Shown here: in pieces, positions 26,010 through 35,655 of the stretch
Layout of the letters: each line of letters starts with the position of its first letter
Position numbering within the stretch: position 1 is the stretch's first letter
Assembly: GCA_017853885.1 (NCBI GenBank)
Contig: JAFMIR010000014.1
Coordinates: 32,385-96,384, forward strand
Reading direction: 5' to 3'
Length of the DNA: 64,000 nucleotides
Source of the DNA: Prosthecobacter sp.
GTDB taxonomy: Bacteria > Verrucomicrobiota > Verrucomicrobiia > Verrucomicrobiales > Verrucomicrobiaceae
The notes under the pieces: model-generated
Told to the model about the DNA's origin: nothing
What the model saw: the letters and a program-made list of their open reading frames with translations, nothing else
The model's database searches: none
Program-made: the position numbers and the translations under genes

Positions 26010-26669
26010 ATGCCAGTTTGGATTGAATACTTTGCTGTCGCTATATGCGCGATCACTGCAGTACTCGCAGCAGAGGGAAAGCATATTGATTTGTTTGGTG
26101 TGCTTGTGCTTGCGCTAGTGACAGCGGTGGGTGGCGGCACGATTCGCGATCTTTGCCTCGGTGTGCGGCCCGTGTTTTGGATTGAGCAGCCACAGGTCGT
26201 TTGGACAGCACTGGCAGCTGCAGCGATGACATTTGTGATGGTTCGATTCACACATCTGCCTTCGCGGTTACTTGATGTGGCAGATGCCTTCGGGTTGGCG
26301 TTGTTCGGGATCGCTGGCACGGAGAAGGCGCTGGCTCACGGCACGCCGGGAATCGTTGCCGTATTGCTGGGCATCGTCACAGGAGTGGCTGGAAGCATCT
26401 TGCGCGATGTGCTTCGCCGCGAGATTCCATGGGTATTTCAAGCTCACGTCGATTTGTACGCAACAGCCGTTTTTGCGGGTGCGATTGTGTTCGTTCTGCT
26501 GCGTGAGCATCTGGCAGCCTCAGAAGCCCACCGTTATATTGGTATGGTGGTCATTTTGGTGATTCGGCTGGCGGCGATGAAGTGGAAGCTGCGACTTCCG
26601 ACATTTCAGACGCGACTCAACACAGCAGCAAGAATCAAGAACCTCAGCCATCACCCTCCATGTGATTAG
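26010..26669 (+). CDS. TRIC/UPF0126 family cation channel-like membrane protein
   Basis: A 219-residue inner-membrane protein with about seven hydrophobic segments arranged as two repeats. Each repeat has a Gly-rich helix break: V-G-G-G-T-I-R-D-L-C-L-G in the first, T-G-V-A-G-S-I-L-R-D-V-L in the second. Archaeal and bacterial homologues form homotrimeric potassium-permeable channels. The ATG is 2 bases after the sialidase stop, so it is translationally linked; an earlier in-frame ATG lies inside the sialidase. Confidence 0.87.
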   Translation: MPVWIEYFAVAICAITAVLAAEGKHIDLFGVLVLALVTAVGGGTIRDLCLGVRPVFWIEQPQVVWTALAAAAMTFVMVRFTHLPSRLLDVADAFGLALFGIAGTEKALAHGTPGIVAVLLGIVTGVAGSILRDVLRREIPWVFQAHVDLYATAVFAGAIVFVLLREHLAASEAHRYIGMVVILVIRLAAMKWKLRLPTFQTRLNTAARIKNLSHHPPCD

Positions 26670-26769
26670 TCTAGGGTGAGAACAGGATTTGCGTGAGGGT
26701 TGCTAACCCACAACGAATCAAGAATCGCATATGATCCACAGCCCTACACATGAATGACTGGTAAGGAGT

Positions 26770-26798
26770 GCTCTTTGAATCAGCTTGATTCAAAGAGC
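26770..26798. repeat. 13-bp perfect hairpin across the end of the glycosyltransferase gene
   Basis: The arms GCTCTTTGAATCA and TGATTCAAAGAGC are separated by 3 bases and cover the last codons and the stop of the MGDG-synthase-like gene. No T-run follows on either strand. It may stabilise or terminate the two convergent transcripts. Confidence 0.65.
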
Positions 26799-27895
26799 TT
26801 GGCCAATTTCAAGGCAGCTTGAGCAGTCTTTATGGCTGCATCAGGCACGCTGATCGGCGTCATGGCAGCTCGCATCCGGCGGCCAGCTGCACCGTCATGA
26901 GCGAGAATACTTGCTGCAGCACCCACTGTCTCTGCCGGTGAATGTGTGCGGATGCCACAGCCACGCGAGGTGAGCATTTCGGCATTTCCTTCCTCTTGGC
27001 CAGGCACCACGTAGTCAATCACTGCCGGGATTCGTGCGGCCAGCACCTCATGCAAAATAGCTCCCCCAGCCTTACAAATCACCACGTCATGCGTGCGTAG
27101 TAGTTCTGGAATGCGCTTGGTCCAGCCGATGATTTCGACACAACCAGAAGGCATTGTGTCGATGAAACGACGCAAAACTTGATAGAGTCGCGAGCCATGT
27201 TTTCCGACAGGCATGGTGAGTTTTACTCCAGAAAGCAAAAGCGGTCGCAGGGCCTCCAAAGTGGCCGCCACATGCCGTCCCGGTGTCGACGGAAGGTATA
27301 GGATGCGCTGCACCGGTTGGCGGGCTGGCGAAGATAGCTCCTCCAAAAAGGCCAAGCTCACAGGAAAACCGGTCACACGAATTCTCTCACGCGGCACGCC
27401 AAGTTTCTCGACCACCCTCAAAGTTTCATCATCGGCCACACAGAAGCGATCGCTAGGATGCGCCACCCAGATGGGATGAACACTGACCGAATCTGTAATC
27501 ACGGTAACGAGGGGTGGCACGTCACGCCGGGCCCGTAAGGCAGCCAAAACACCAGAATAAATCGGATAAGTGCTTATTATCAGTCTGGGCCGCTCCTGAT
27601 CGAGTTTCTGCTCCATGGCGCGGAGAAGCGGAAGCTGCCAAGAAGCATCTTGGTGGAACATTCTCGGGCTGCCGATGATCTTATAAGCCAGTCGCCACGC
27701 CGCAGGCCAATAGATAATGGCTGCTTGGTAGGCGGCTTTCAGCACCCAGGACAGACCCGGCATCACATCACTGACCAGATCCGTTACCTCCACCTTTTCC
27801 TCTGGCCGAAGGCGGACCAACGCATCCGACACGGAGCGTGCCGCCGTGTTGTGTCCATCGCCAAAACCGGCCGTGAGAATCCAGATCACCGGCAC
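26780..27895 (-). CDS. MGDG-synthase-family glycosyltransferase (GT28-like)
   Basis: A 371-residue GT-B enzyme. It starts I-W-I-L-T-A-G-F-G-D-G-H-N-T-A-A-R-S, the glycine-rich N-terminal loop of the MGDG synthase/UgtP family. It continues with I-I-S-T-Y-P-I-Y-S-G, V-T-V-I-T-D-S, and the C-terminal nucleotide-sugar site C-K-A-G-G-A-I-L-H-E-V-L-A. Members transfer a sugar from a UDP-sugar to diacylglycerol, making glycolipid in the cytoplasmic membrane. It is divergent from the small gene at 27991. Confidence 0.87.
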   Translation of the reverse strand: MPVIWILTAGFGDGHNTAARSVSDALVRLRPEEKVEVTDLVSDVMPGLSWVLKAAYQAAIIYWPAAWRLAYKIIGSPRMFHQDASWQLPLLRAMEQKLDQERPRLIISTYPIYSGVLAALRARRDVPPLVTVITDSVSVHPIWVAHPSDRFCVADDETLRVVEKLGVPRERIRVTGFPVSLAFLEELSSPARQPVQRILYLPSTPGRHVAATLEALRPLLLSGVKLTMPVGKHGSRLYQVLRRFIDTMPSGCVEIIGWTKRIPELLRTHDVVICKAGGAILHEVLAARIPAVIDYVVPGQEEGNAEMLTSRGCGIRTHSPAETVGAAASILAHDGAAGRRMRAAMTPISVPDAAIKTAQAALKLAKLFESS

Positions 27896-27990
27896 ATGCC
27901 TGTCGAAGAAAAATCATTCTCACAAGTAAAAATCTCTGGAGCAAGCCGTAAAAGCTTATTATTTAGTTTTCTTAATTAATCTGGCAAAAA

Positions 27991-28272
27991 ATGAAGAGTC
28001 GTCGTTCCACAAGCAAAAGCCAAATGCTCGCCGCGGGGATTACTCTTTTCGCGATCGTTATGATGCTGGCTCCGCTCCGTTCAGGACCGCAGCCGACAAG
28101 AACTCAAAATGCAGCCTTTATTCCGCTTCTGGATGCACAAGGCGTATCAGAATCGGCTGCCTTCCGACGCCTGTCGAACGTGCGGGCGATCGAAGCGCAG
28201 GCCGAGCCGCAGGTAAAGCTACCATCTCTAAACTGCAGGACGGTCACTTTGTCACCGCCTCGTCGAGATTGA
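27991..28272 (+). CDS. small hypothetical membrane or exported protein
   Basis: A 93-residue ORF, ATG after an AT-rich region. A basic start (M-K-S-R-R-S-T-S-K-S) is followed by the hydrophobic segment M-L-A-A-G-I-T-L-F-A-I-V-M-M-L, like an anchor or signal peptide. The rest is unremarkable. Its 3' end overlaps the end of the convergent DUF1549/DUF1553 gene by 29 bases. No family recognised. Confidence 0.45.
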   Translation: MKSRRSTSKSQMLAAGITLFAIVMMLAPLRSGPQPTRTQNAAFIPLLDAQGVSESAAFRRLSNVRAIEAQAEPQVKLPSLNCRTVTLSPPRRD

Positions 28273-31200
28273 GCAGAAGGTTAGCGATCATCGTCCAAGC
28301 AGCGAGTTCAACCGGGTTTAAGGCGCTGTCGGCTTTTGATTCGCCGTTAGCAATTACCTTTTTAGCCTCCTCCGGTTTGGCTGTGTAGGCGGCGAGATGC
28401 TTTTCGAAAGTCTGACGGACCACCTCTGCCTCTGAAGCGGAGGGAAAGCGGCTAGTGGCGGCGCGGAAGAGTCGGGTGATGCGAGCATCAGGGGTCGTAG
28501 CCGATTTCATCGCCTGTTGAGCAAAAGCACGAGCAGCTTCAAAGAACTGAACATCGTTCATGAGAGTGAGCGCTTGGAGAGGCGTGTTGCTGCGCTCGCG
28601 ACGCAAGCAGTAACTCTCGCGATTAGGAGCATCAAAAGCTGTCATGTTCGGCGGTGGCGCAGTGCGCTTCCAAAAAGTGTAGAGGCTGCGGCGGTACAGT
28701 GACTCACCATGGTCTTGGATGTAGTTTCGCGTGTTGCTGCCACCAAAGCCGACTGGTTCCCAGATGTTCTCAGGCTGATAAGGTTTGACTCCTTTACCGC
28801 CGATTTTCGGATTCAGCAACCCGCTGACAAACAAGGCCGTGTCACGCACTGACTCCGCATCCAGACGAAAACGTGGCCCACGTGCCAGCAACCTGTTCTC
28901 CGGATCCAAATGAACGCTGCGAGCGGAAAACTGCGCACTTTGACGATAGGTGTGCGAGGTCACGATCATCTTTACCATTTCCTTAATGTTCCATCCATTC
29001 TCACGGAAAGTTATAGCCAACCAGTCGAGCAGCTCAGGATGGCTCGGCGGTTCCCCCTGAGAACCGAAATCATTGCTGGATTTGACCAAACCCGTGCCGA
29101 AGAACTGCTGCCAGAGTCGGTTTACCTGCACGCGCGCGGTGAGCGGATGCTGCGGACTTACGAGCCACTTGGCAAGATCGAGCCGGGAGTATTTGTCCTG
29201 CTTTGGAAGCGCGGGAAAAACGGCCGGGGTGCCATGGGAGACCTTCTCTTTTGGCTTATCATACTGGCCACGTTCCATGATGAAGCTATCACGCGGCTTG
29301 GGAAGGTCGGCCATGATGAATGTGGCAGGGATCAAGTTTTCGAGCGCTTTCTTTTTTGCTTCTAAAGCCAATTTCTCGGACCGCACGCCTTCGACAAGCT
29401 CGCGAGCGCTCTGGCACTCGTTTTCGAACCACCACTCTTTTAGGCGTTTCACATCCGCCTCGGGCCATTCATTGGATTTTTTACCACGCACGAGCGTTTG
29501 CAAGTCGTTCGGCAAACCTTCGACACGGCGGCCTTGGTTCTTTTCCACCCATACTTGCCAAGACCACTGCGGGTCTTTTGAAGGTTCCACGCGCGAACTC
29601 ATGGCAAGACGGTCCCAATACACCGTGCCGCCAAACTGAGTGAAGGCAAAGCCGGTGATCTTGATACCTGGCTTGAGGCCTAGTTTGTCCGCGGCGACTT
29701 CAAGCTTAACCCACTTGCCAGCTTCTGGCAGCACGCCAACACGCACGCGCTCCGGTGTGCGAACCGTACCATACGGGATCGCACCTTCCTCACCCCACAC
29801 CGCGCGATGATTCCAGCCCGCCGAGTGAAATTGCAGCATCACTGCCTTCGGCGGGTTTTTGGGGTCGAGATAGCATTGCACGCTTATTTTGCCGTTTGGC
29901 GGAATCGAGTAGTTGCCGCCTGCCGAGAAGAAATCTTGTGCCACACCATTGGCAGTGCGCTTCAGCGCCTTCACGCCGCTGAAGACGGGACCTTCTTCTT
30001 TCTCAACAAATTGGGTTGGATCTCCGGCCACGCTGACATTTGCACCAGTCGGAAAAGCATCCTCGAACCAGATGGTTTCACTTGTTTGAACGGGCGGCAG
30101 AGGCCTAACCGTTGCCGGATCAGTGTAATTGAGCTTTGCAATGGCCTCGCGCAGCTTCGCCTGCGTGATGGAGAGATTCTTGTCGTAATCCACGAGCTGC
30201 CTCGCCTGCTCCGGTGTGCTTAAGCGAAGCGTCGGTGGCGTGAGAAGGATGTTACCATCCATCGCCGGATCGGCGGTGCTGTTGAAGAAGGCATACAGCG
30301 AGTAAAACTCCTTCTGCGTAATGGGATCAAACTTGTGATCGTGGCAGACAGCGCAACCTGCTGTGAGGCCCATCCAAACGGCAACGGTGGTCTCCGTGCG
30401 ATCCACGGCATAACGGAAGATGAATTCCTCGTTGATGCTCCCTCCCTCACTGGTTGTCACGTTGCAGCGATTGAAGCCCGAGGCGATTTTCTGGTCCATC
30501 GTGGCCTCCGGCAACAAATCACCGGCGAGCTGCCAGATGGTGAACTGATCGAATGGGATGTTTTGATTGAAGGCTCGCACCACCCAGTCACGATAAGGCC
30601 ACATGCTGCGTTCGTTGTCGAGGTGCAGTCCATGCGTGTCCGCATATCGGGCCACATCCAGCCAGTAACGTCCCATGTGCTCACCATAGCGTTCCGACTT
30701 CAAGAGCCGGTCTATTAGCCGGTCGTAGGCATGTTCGGATGTGTCAGCCAAAAAAGCGTCGATCTCTTCGGGGCTCGGTGGCAGGCCAGTCAAATCGAGC
30801 GTGGCCCGGCGGATGAGCATCTCGCGTGAGGCTTCGGGGGCGGGTGAGATTTTTTCCTCCGCCAACCGGGCTTGGATGAAGGCGTCAATCATATTCCGCA
30901 GCGGACCATTAACCTTTGGAGGAACCGTTTTTACCGGTGTTTCAAAGCTCCAATGCTTTTTGTACTCCGCGCCTTCTCGGATCCAGCGGCTCAGGATTTC
31001 GACTTGGTTTGTTGTGATCTTTTTATTCGTCTCTGGCGGCGGCATCAACTCATCCTTGTCATGCGTAAGGATACGCTGAAGCACGCTGCTAGCCTCAGGA
31101 TCGCCAGGCTTAATGGGGAAGACACCCTTGATGGCTTTGAAAGCGCCTTCAGGTGTATCGAGCCGAAGATCCGCCTTGCGCTTCTTCGAGTCAAAACCAT

Positions 31201-31318
31201 GGCAGGCGAAGCAGTTGTCACTGAGGATGGGGCGAATATCGCGATTGAAGTCGAGCTTGCCCGCAGCGGAGGCCGTGGCAGTCACGACAAAGGCAAAAAA
31301 GAAGGCGCGTGGGGTCAT
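28244..31318 (-). CDS. secreted DUF1549/DUF1553 planctomycete-type cytochrome c protein
   Basis: A 1024-residue exported protein: signal peptide M-T-P-R-A-F-F-F-A-F-V-V, then a PSCyt1 heme motif C-F-A-C-H-G in D-N-C-F-A-C-H-G-F-D. DUF1549 (about 150-360) contains W-L-D-V-A-R-Y-A-D-T-H-G. A beta-sandwich middle region follows, and DUF1553 (about 720-980) has V-N-R-L-W-Q-Q-F-F-G-T-G-L-V. The family is typical of Planctomycetes and Verrucomicrobia and is often tied to polysaccharide degradation, but its function is not settled. It lies just after the DUF1501 gene, forming the usual pair. Confidence 0.9.
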   Translation of the reverse strand: MTPRAFFFAFVVTATASAAGKLDFNRDIRPILSDNCFACHGFDSKKRKADLRLDTPEGAFKAIKGVFPIKPGDPEASSVLQRILTHDKDELMPPPETNKKITTNQVEILSRWIREGAEYKKHWSFETPVKTVPPKVNGPLRNMIDAFIQARLAEEKISPAPEASREMLIRRATLDLTGLPPSPEEIDAFLADTSEHAYDRLIDRLLKSERYGEHMGRYWLDVARYADTHGLHLDNERSMWPYRDWVVRAFNQNIPFDQFTIWQLAGDLLPEATMDQKIASGFNRCNVTTSEGGSINEEFIFRYAVDRTETTVAVWMGLTAGCAVCHDHKFDPITQKEFYSLYAFFNSTADPAMDGNILLTPPTLRLSTPEQARQLVDYDKNLSITQAKLREAIAKLNYTDPATVRPLPPVQTSETIWFEDAFPTGANVSVAGDPTQFVEKEEGPVFSGVKALKRTANGVAQDFFSAGGNYSIPPNGKISVQCYLDPKNPPKAVMLQFHSAGWNHRAVWGEEGAIPYGTVRTPERVRVGVLPEAGKWVKLEVAADKLGLKPGIKITGFAFTQFGGTVYWDRLAMSSRVEPSKDPQWSWQVWVEKNQGRRVEGLPNDLQTLVRGKKSNEWPEADVKRLKEWWFENECQSARELVEGVRSEKLALEAKKKALENLIPATFIMADLPKPRDSFIMERGQYDKPKEKVSHGTPAVFPALPKQDKYSRLDLAKWLVSPQHPLTARVQVNRLWQQFFGTGLVKSSNDFGSQGEPPSHPELLDWLAITFRENGWNIKEMVKMIVTSHTYRQSAQFSARSVHLDPENRLLARGPRFRLDAESVRDTALFVSGLLNPKIGGKGVKPYQPENIWEPVGFGGSNTRNYIQDHGESLYRRSLYTFWKRTAPPPNMTAFDAPNRESYCLRRERSNTPLQALTLMNDVQFFEAARAFAQQAMKSATTPDARITRLFRAATSRFPSASEAEVVRQTFEKHLAAYTAKPEEAKKVIANGESKADSALNPVELAAWTMIANLLLNLDEAVTK

Positions 31319-31333
31319 GATCATGGCTGAGGT

Positions 31334-32785
31334 TCAGGCGAGTAAGGCTTGGACCGGATGATGCTCCTCAACCCCGGTTAGGCGCTGATCGAGGCCTTGG
31401 AATTTGAAGGTAAACTTTCGGTGATCGATGCCCATCAGGTGCAGAATGGTGGCGTTGAGATCGCTGATGTGCACTGGATCCTTCGTGATGTTGTAGCTGA
31501 AGTCGTCCGTCTCACCGTGCTCGACGCCGCCCTTTACCCCGCCTCCGGCCATCCACATAGTAAAGCAGCGCGGGTGGTGATCACGGCCGTAATTATCCTT
31601 CGCGAGCGTGCCCTGAGAGTAAACAGTGCGGCCAAACTCACCACCCCAGACAACCAGTGTGTCCTGCAACAGGCCACGTTGCTTGAGATCCATGATGAGC
31701 GCCGCGCAGGCACGCTCAGTATCCTCGACCTGACCGCGAAGAAGTTTGGGCAAATTATTATGCTGATCCCAGCCGCGATGCAGGATCTGAACGACCCGCG
31801 TGCCGCGCTCGATGAGCCGACGAGCCATGATGGCACTGTGTGTGAAGCTACCGCTGCGCTGCGCATCCGGGCCATACATTTCAAGCGTGGCCTTGCTCTC
31901 CTTGCTGAGATCCGTCAGTTCCGGCACACTCGTCTGCATACGGAAAGCCATTTCGTATTGGGCGATACGTGTCTGGATCTCAGGATCTCCAATCTGAGCA
32001 TGGCTAATCGTGTTGAGTTTATTCAGCGCATCCAGCATTGCCCGGCGGTTGCTGGGATCGACTCCGGCAGGGTTTTTCACGTATAACACGGGGTCGCCCT
32101 GTCCGCGAAGCGCCACACCGGTGTATTTCGTGGGAAGAAATCCACTGCTCCACATGCGAGTAAAGAGCGCCTGGGCCTGGCTGGCGGCGGGAAAGCTAGG
32201 CGTAAAAACCACAAAGGCGGGCAGGTCATTGCTTTCGCTGCCCAGACCGTATGCCAACCACGAACCGATGCTCGCCTTGCCTGGCACCTCGCTACCAGTC
32301 ATCACGAATGTGCAGGCCGGATCATGGTTGATGGCGCTGGTATGAACGCTTTTGATCACAGCCAACTCATCCACGATCTTTGCCGTGTGAGGCAACAGTT
32401 CGCTTACCCATCGGCCGCACTGCCCATGCGGCGCGAATCGAAACATGCTTGGTGCCACGGGCAGTCGCGCTTGGCCGCTGGTCATCGTGGTAATGCGCTG
32501 ACCGTTGCGCACGCTCTCTGGCAGGTCCTTGTCGAAAAACCGCGCCAGCTCGGGCTTATGATCCCACAGGTCGAGCTGTGAAGGAGCGCCGTTCATGTGC
32601 AGGTAGATCAGGCGCTTAGCCTTAGGTGCAAAGTGCGGCAGTTCCGGCAGTGATGTGTGCACAGAAGAAGCCATCAGATCGCGGCCTAGCATGGACGCCA
32701 AGGCAATGTTTCCCGCACGCAGGCCGACTTTACCAAAAAATTGGCGGCGAGTCTGCTGTTGATGAAATTCAAAGAGGGGAGTCAT
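31334..32785 (-). CDS. DUF1501 protein with Tat signal
   Basis: A 483-residue protein of the DUF1501 (alkaline-phosphatase-like) family. A twin-arginine signal is visible: [14 protein letters not shown]. Family features are [19 protein letters not shown], and the C-terminal [11 protein letters not shown] and [10 protein letters not shown]. Pfam relates DUF1501 to the sulfatase/phosphatase superfamily. The DUF1549/DUF1553 gene follows 15 bases later, so the two are cotranscribed and probably exported to act together. Confidence 0.9.
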   Translation of the reverse strand: MTPLFEFHQQQTRRQFFGKVGLRAGNIALASMLGRDLMASSVHTSLPELPHFAPKAKRLIYLHMNGAPSQLDLWDHKPELARFFDKDLPESVRNGQRITTMTSGQARLPVAPSMFRFAPHGQCGRWVSELLPHTAKIVDELAVIKSVHTSAINHDPACTFVMTGSEVPGKASIGSWLAYGLGSESNDLPAFVVFTPSFPAASQAQALFTRMWSSGFLPTKYTGVALRGQGDPVLYVKNPAGVDPSNRRAMLDALNKLNTISHAQIGDPEIQTRIAQYEMAFRMQTSVPELTDLSKESKATLEMYGPDAQRSGSFTHSAIMARRLIERGTRVVQILHRGWDQHNNLPKLLRGQVEDTERACAALIMDLKQRGLLQDTLVVWGGEFGRTVYSQGTLAKDNYGRDHHPRCFTMWMAGGGVKGGVEHGETDDFSYNITKDPVHISDLNATILHLMGIDHRKFTFKFQGLDQRLTGVEEHHPVQALLA

Positions 32786-32911
32786 GGCAACGAAACTGAC
32801 TGATTACGACGTGGTTAGCTATTTTCTGCCGTCATTCAGCGCAAAAAACAGCAAGACCCTCATGCAGGAGATGACCAAGTCGTTCGCAAATATTGAATGA
32901 CCCAAAGAAAA

Positions 32912-32940
32912 CGCTTCGTAGCTCAAATGGCCACGAAGCG
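32912..32940 (-). terminator. rho-independent terminator of the peroxiredoxin gene
   Basis: Stem CGCTTCGT/ACGAAGCG of 8 bp with a 13-base loop, followed on the minus strand by TTTTCTTT. It starts 23 bases after the peroxiredoxin stop and precedes the DUF1501 gene. Confidence 0.7.
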
Positions 32941-32962
32941 GTCTTCAATGCAAAAAGGTGAA

Positions 32963-33436
32963 TCAGGCGAGCTTGGCTAAAGCGGCCTTAACCGCTTCAA
33001 AATTCGGCAAATCCTTCGGCGTGGCGGTCTGCTCGGCGTATTGGATGACACCTGCCTTGTCCACCACGAAAGCAGCGCGGGCAGAAGTGTCTCCGATGCC
33101 AGCGAGACCCTGGAAGAGCACATCGTAGGCCTTGGTCACCTCTTTGTTCAGGTCACTTACGAGCGTGATCCCAATTTTTTCCTTATGCGCCCAAGCTTCC
33201 TGCGCGAAAGGGCTATCCACGCTGATGCCGATCACGTCAGCATTCAGGTCACTGTAGGCGGAGAGACCTGCAGTGATGTCACAAAGTTCCTGCGTGCAGA
33301 CGCCAGTGAAAGCGAGCGGGACAAACAGAAGCAACGTACTCTTGCCTGCCACAGGCAGTGTGATATCGGCAAGACCTGACGCGGATTTCGACTTGAGGGT
33401 GAAGACGGGGGCTTTAGAGCCAACTGCGAGTGCCAT
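32963..33436 (-). CDS. peroxiredoxin (AhpC/TSA, redoxin family)
   Basis: A 157-residue cytoplasmic thiol peroxidase. The active-site P-x-x-x-T-x-x-C motif is P-L-A-F-T-G-V-C (Cys47), with a second Cys at 52. The I-G-I-S-V-D-S-P-F-A-Q-E-A-W region is typical. It most resembles AhpE/BCP-type single-domain peroxiredoxins, which reduce H2O2 and organic hydroperoxides. No thioredoxin or reductase is nearby. The gene is divergent from the esterase at 33587. Confidence 0.9.
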   Translation of the reverse strand: MALAVGSKAPVFTLKSKSASGLADITLPVAGKSTLLLFVPLAFTGVCTQELCDITAGLSAYSDLNADVIGISVDSPFAQEAWAHKEKIGITLVSDLNKEVTKAYDVLFQGLAGIGDTSARAAFVVDKAGVIQYAEQTATPKDLPNFEAVKAALAKLA

Positions 33437-33586
33437 AAGTAGGGAGGTTGTGAGTTAAAATGGTTTGAAGAACCGCCGCTCAAGAAGGCGAGTTCTGCAG
33501 ACGGGTCAAAAGCTTAGAAGCAGATCTTTAATGGTGCAAACAAAGCCAGCGAAAACTCGCCAAGATCACAACGTTTAAGCCCGGTT

Positions 33587-34822
33587 ATGCGATTTTACGC
33601 CATACTGCTTTCCGGCCTTTTATACTGGGTTACCAGCCTGCCAGCGCAGGAAAAGTCAAAAAATGGAGCAGCTGGTTTTTCGCCAGCTCTGTTAAAAAAG
33701 GCTCTAGAAAGCATTGCACAAATCTCTGTGGAAGAGCGGCAAAAACTGCATGACATCGTGATCCGTGCCTTTGGAATGACAAATCTAGCTCAAGGCCGTG
33801 CACCAGCCAAAATCGAGCAAAAGATAGTCGCGTGGGCCATCCTCGATTCCCAGCCTGCCAGTGTGATGAGCGAGGATGGCATGCTCATAGGCGAGATGAT
33901 CCCATTGGGTGATGATGGACTTCAAGTTCTGGCACGTGAAATGCCAAACTTCAGCGACATCCGATACCGCGTTGAAGCAGGAGGCAAGCCGCGCATGGCT
34001 GGCAGCGCGCGTATTGAGCATTATGATTACTCTGCGGATAGTCTGCCGCACGCTCATGTGGCGAAGGGACGGTTGGAAAAGTTTGAATGGAAGAACAGCG
34101 GGATTTTTCCCGACACCGTGCGCGATGTAACCGTCTATCTGCCAGCCAACCACCAGACTGGTGAAGAAACCTGCCTCATGGTTTGGCAGGATGGAAGCCG
34201 CCATGCGGAGCCTCACGGTTCCATGCGAGTCCCGGTAGTCTTTGACAATCTCATCCACCAAAAAGCCATGCCTCGTACTATCGGGATCTTCATCGATCCG
34301 GGCCGTAAGTTGAGGCAAAAGCCCGGAGAAAAGGCGGCCAACCGTGGATTCGAGTACGATTCGCTCGGCGATGCCTATGTGCGCTTTCTTCTCGCAGAGA
34401 TCATCCCGGAGGTGGAGAAGCGTTACGGTGCGAATTTCCGCCGGACACCCGCTGCGCGAGCTATAGCGGGTGGCTCTTCCGGTGGCATTTGCGCCTTCAC
34501 CGCTGCGTGGGAAAGGCCAGACCAATTTGGCAAGGTGCTTTCCTGGGTGGGATCATTTGTCGATCTGCGTGGTGGAAATGCCTACCCCTCACTAATCCGC
34601 ATCACGGAGCGCAAACCGCTGCGCATTTACTTACTTGATGGTGAAAACGACCTCGACAACCCCTACGGAAACTGGCCGCTGGCGAACAAGCAGATGGCTG
34701 CTGCACTAAAGTACATGAATTACGATTTTCGCATGGACTGGAACCAATGCTTTCACGGCAGCAAGGGTATGGCACCCGTGCTGCCCGATGCGCTGCGCTG
34801 GCTGTGGCGCGATGTGCGCTAA
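33587..34822 (+). CDS. secreted enterochelin esterase-like alpha/beta hydrolase
   Basis: A 411-residue exported hydrolase with signal peptide M-R-F-Y-A-I-L-L-S-G-L-L-Y-W-V-T-S-L-P-A. The catalytic core (about 160-410) has the nucleophile elbow A-G-G-S-S-G-G (Ser near 304), I-Y-L-L-D-G-E-N-D with the Asp, and a C-terminal C-F-H-G-S-K-G-M His. This is the esterase D/Fes-like group, usually acting on siderophores or feruloyl/acetyl esters of polysaccharides. Substrate unknown. Confidence 0.83.
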   Translation: MRFYAILLSGLLYWVTSLPAQEKSKNGAAGFSPALLKKALESIAQISVEERQKLHDIVIRAFGMTNLAQGRAPAKIEQKIVAWAILDSQPASVMSEDGMLIGEMIPLGDDGLQVLAREMPNFSDIRYRVEAGGKPRMAGSARIEHYDYSADSLPHAHVAKGRLEKFEWKNSGIFPDTVRDVTVYLPANHQTGEETCLMVWQDGSRHAEPHGSMRVPVVFDNLIHQKAMPRTIGIFIDPGRKLRQKPGEKAANRGFEYDSLGDAYVRFLLAEIIPEVEKRYGANFRRTPAARAIAGGSSGGICAFTAAWERPDQFGKVLSWVGSFVDLRGGNAYPSLIRITERKPLRIYLLDGENDLDNPYGNWPLANKQMAAALKYMNYDFRMDWNQCFHGSKGMAPVLPDALRWLWRDVR

Positions 34823-34831
34823 ACAGGCATT

Positions 34832-35641
34832 TCAGCGAAACACATATCGCCCATCCCTCAATAATACCTCTGGAGGCTTTCCGCTCTTCTCAAAGGCATC
34901 AAAGCCCTCACGTAAATTCAACCAAAAAGCTGACCAAGGCTCGCTTTGAGCCTGCTGCATGCGTTCTGTGGTGAATCGAAAGGGGAAGCAGTGCACAGAC
35001 ACCTCCCTCTGACCCTGCTCGATGGCAGAGGACACCAAGAGGTAAATCTCCTCAATCAGAACATCTGTCATCGCATAACAGCCGATGCTGACCTCATCCC
35101 CATGCAACATGATATGACTCCCCGTGCGCTGATGATGCAGATCGTAAGCGTTTGGATAACCGATGTTGAACGCAAGGTGATAGCGGCTGGCAGGATTGAG
35201 TTGACTCGGAGTTACTGTGTAAAATCCCTCCGGTGCCTGCATATCTCCTTCCCGCTGCTTGGGTCCGAGATTTCCGGACAAACAGGCGATGGAATAGCTG
35301 TTCAAAAACTTCCAATCCCCAGCGATATCTTGCAGCCAGATTTCAAGTTCACGGGTTTCTTTGAAAAGCCGAACAAAAACAGGGGATCCAAGTCGCATCC
35401 CGCGCACAGCCAGTTTTGTTTCCAAGAAAGGCCTCACTCGGCAGTTTATATCCGCTAGACGCTCAGTCACAGACAAGGTTTCCCAGCGCTCGCGGGCGGG
35501 AGGAACCGCATAAAACGATGCAACGGACGCCAAGGTGGGGAATTGCATCAGCAAACGAGTATGCGGTAAAAAGGTATTCAATGCCCAAATGCAGCCAAAA
35601 AATGCAACAGCTGCAACGATGAGCCATGTCAAACGCTGCAT
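34832..35641 (-). CDS. L,D-transpeptidase (YkuD/YafK-type)
   Basis: A 269-residue envelope enzyme. An N-terminal anchor L-T-W-L-I-V-A-A-V-A-F-F-G is followed by the YkuD-type fold, with catalytic H-G-x(5)-G-C in the segment L-H-G-D-E-V-S-I-G-C-Y-A-M-T-D. Related YafK/YkuD proteins cross-link peptidoglycan or cleave Braun lipoprotein links. The ATG at 35641 is used; the frame also opens with TTG at 35659, which overlaps the stop of the upstream bactofilin by 3 bases. It is the last gene of the bactofilin operon. Confidence 0.85.
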   Translation of the reverse strand: MQRLTWLIVAAVAFFGCIWALNTFLPHTRLLMQFPTLASVASFYAVPPARERWETLSVTERLADINCRVRPFLETKLAVRGMRLGSPVFVRLFKETRELEIWLQDIAGDWKFLNSYSIACLSGNLGPKQREGDMQAPEGFYTVTPSQLNPASRYHLAFNIGYPNAYDLHHQRTGSHIMLHGDEVSIGCYAMTDVLIEEIYLLVSSAIEQGQREVSVHCFPFRFTTERMQQAQSEPWSAFWLNLREGFDAFEKSGKPPEVLLRDGRYVFR

Positions 35642-35655
35642 GGAAGCGTAAAATC

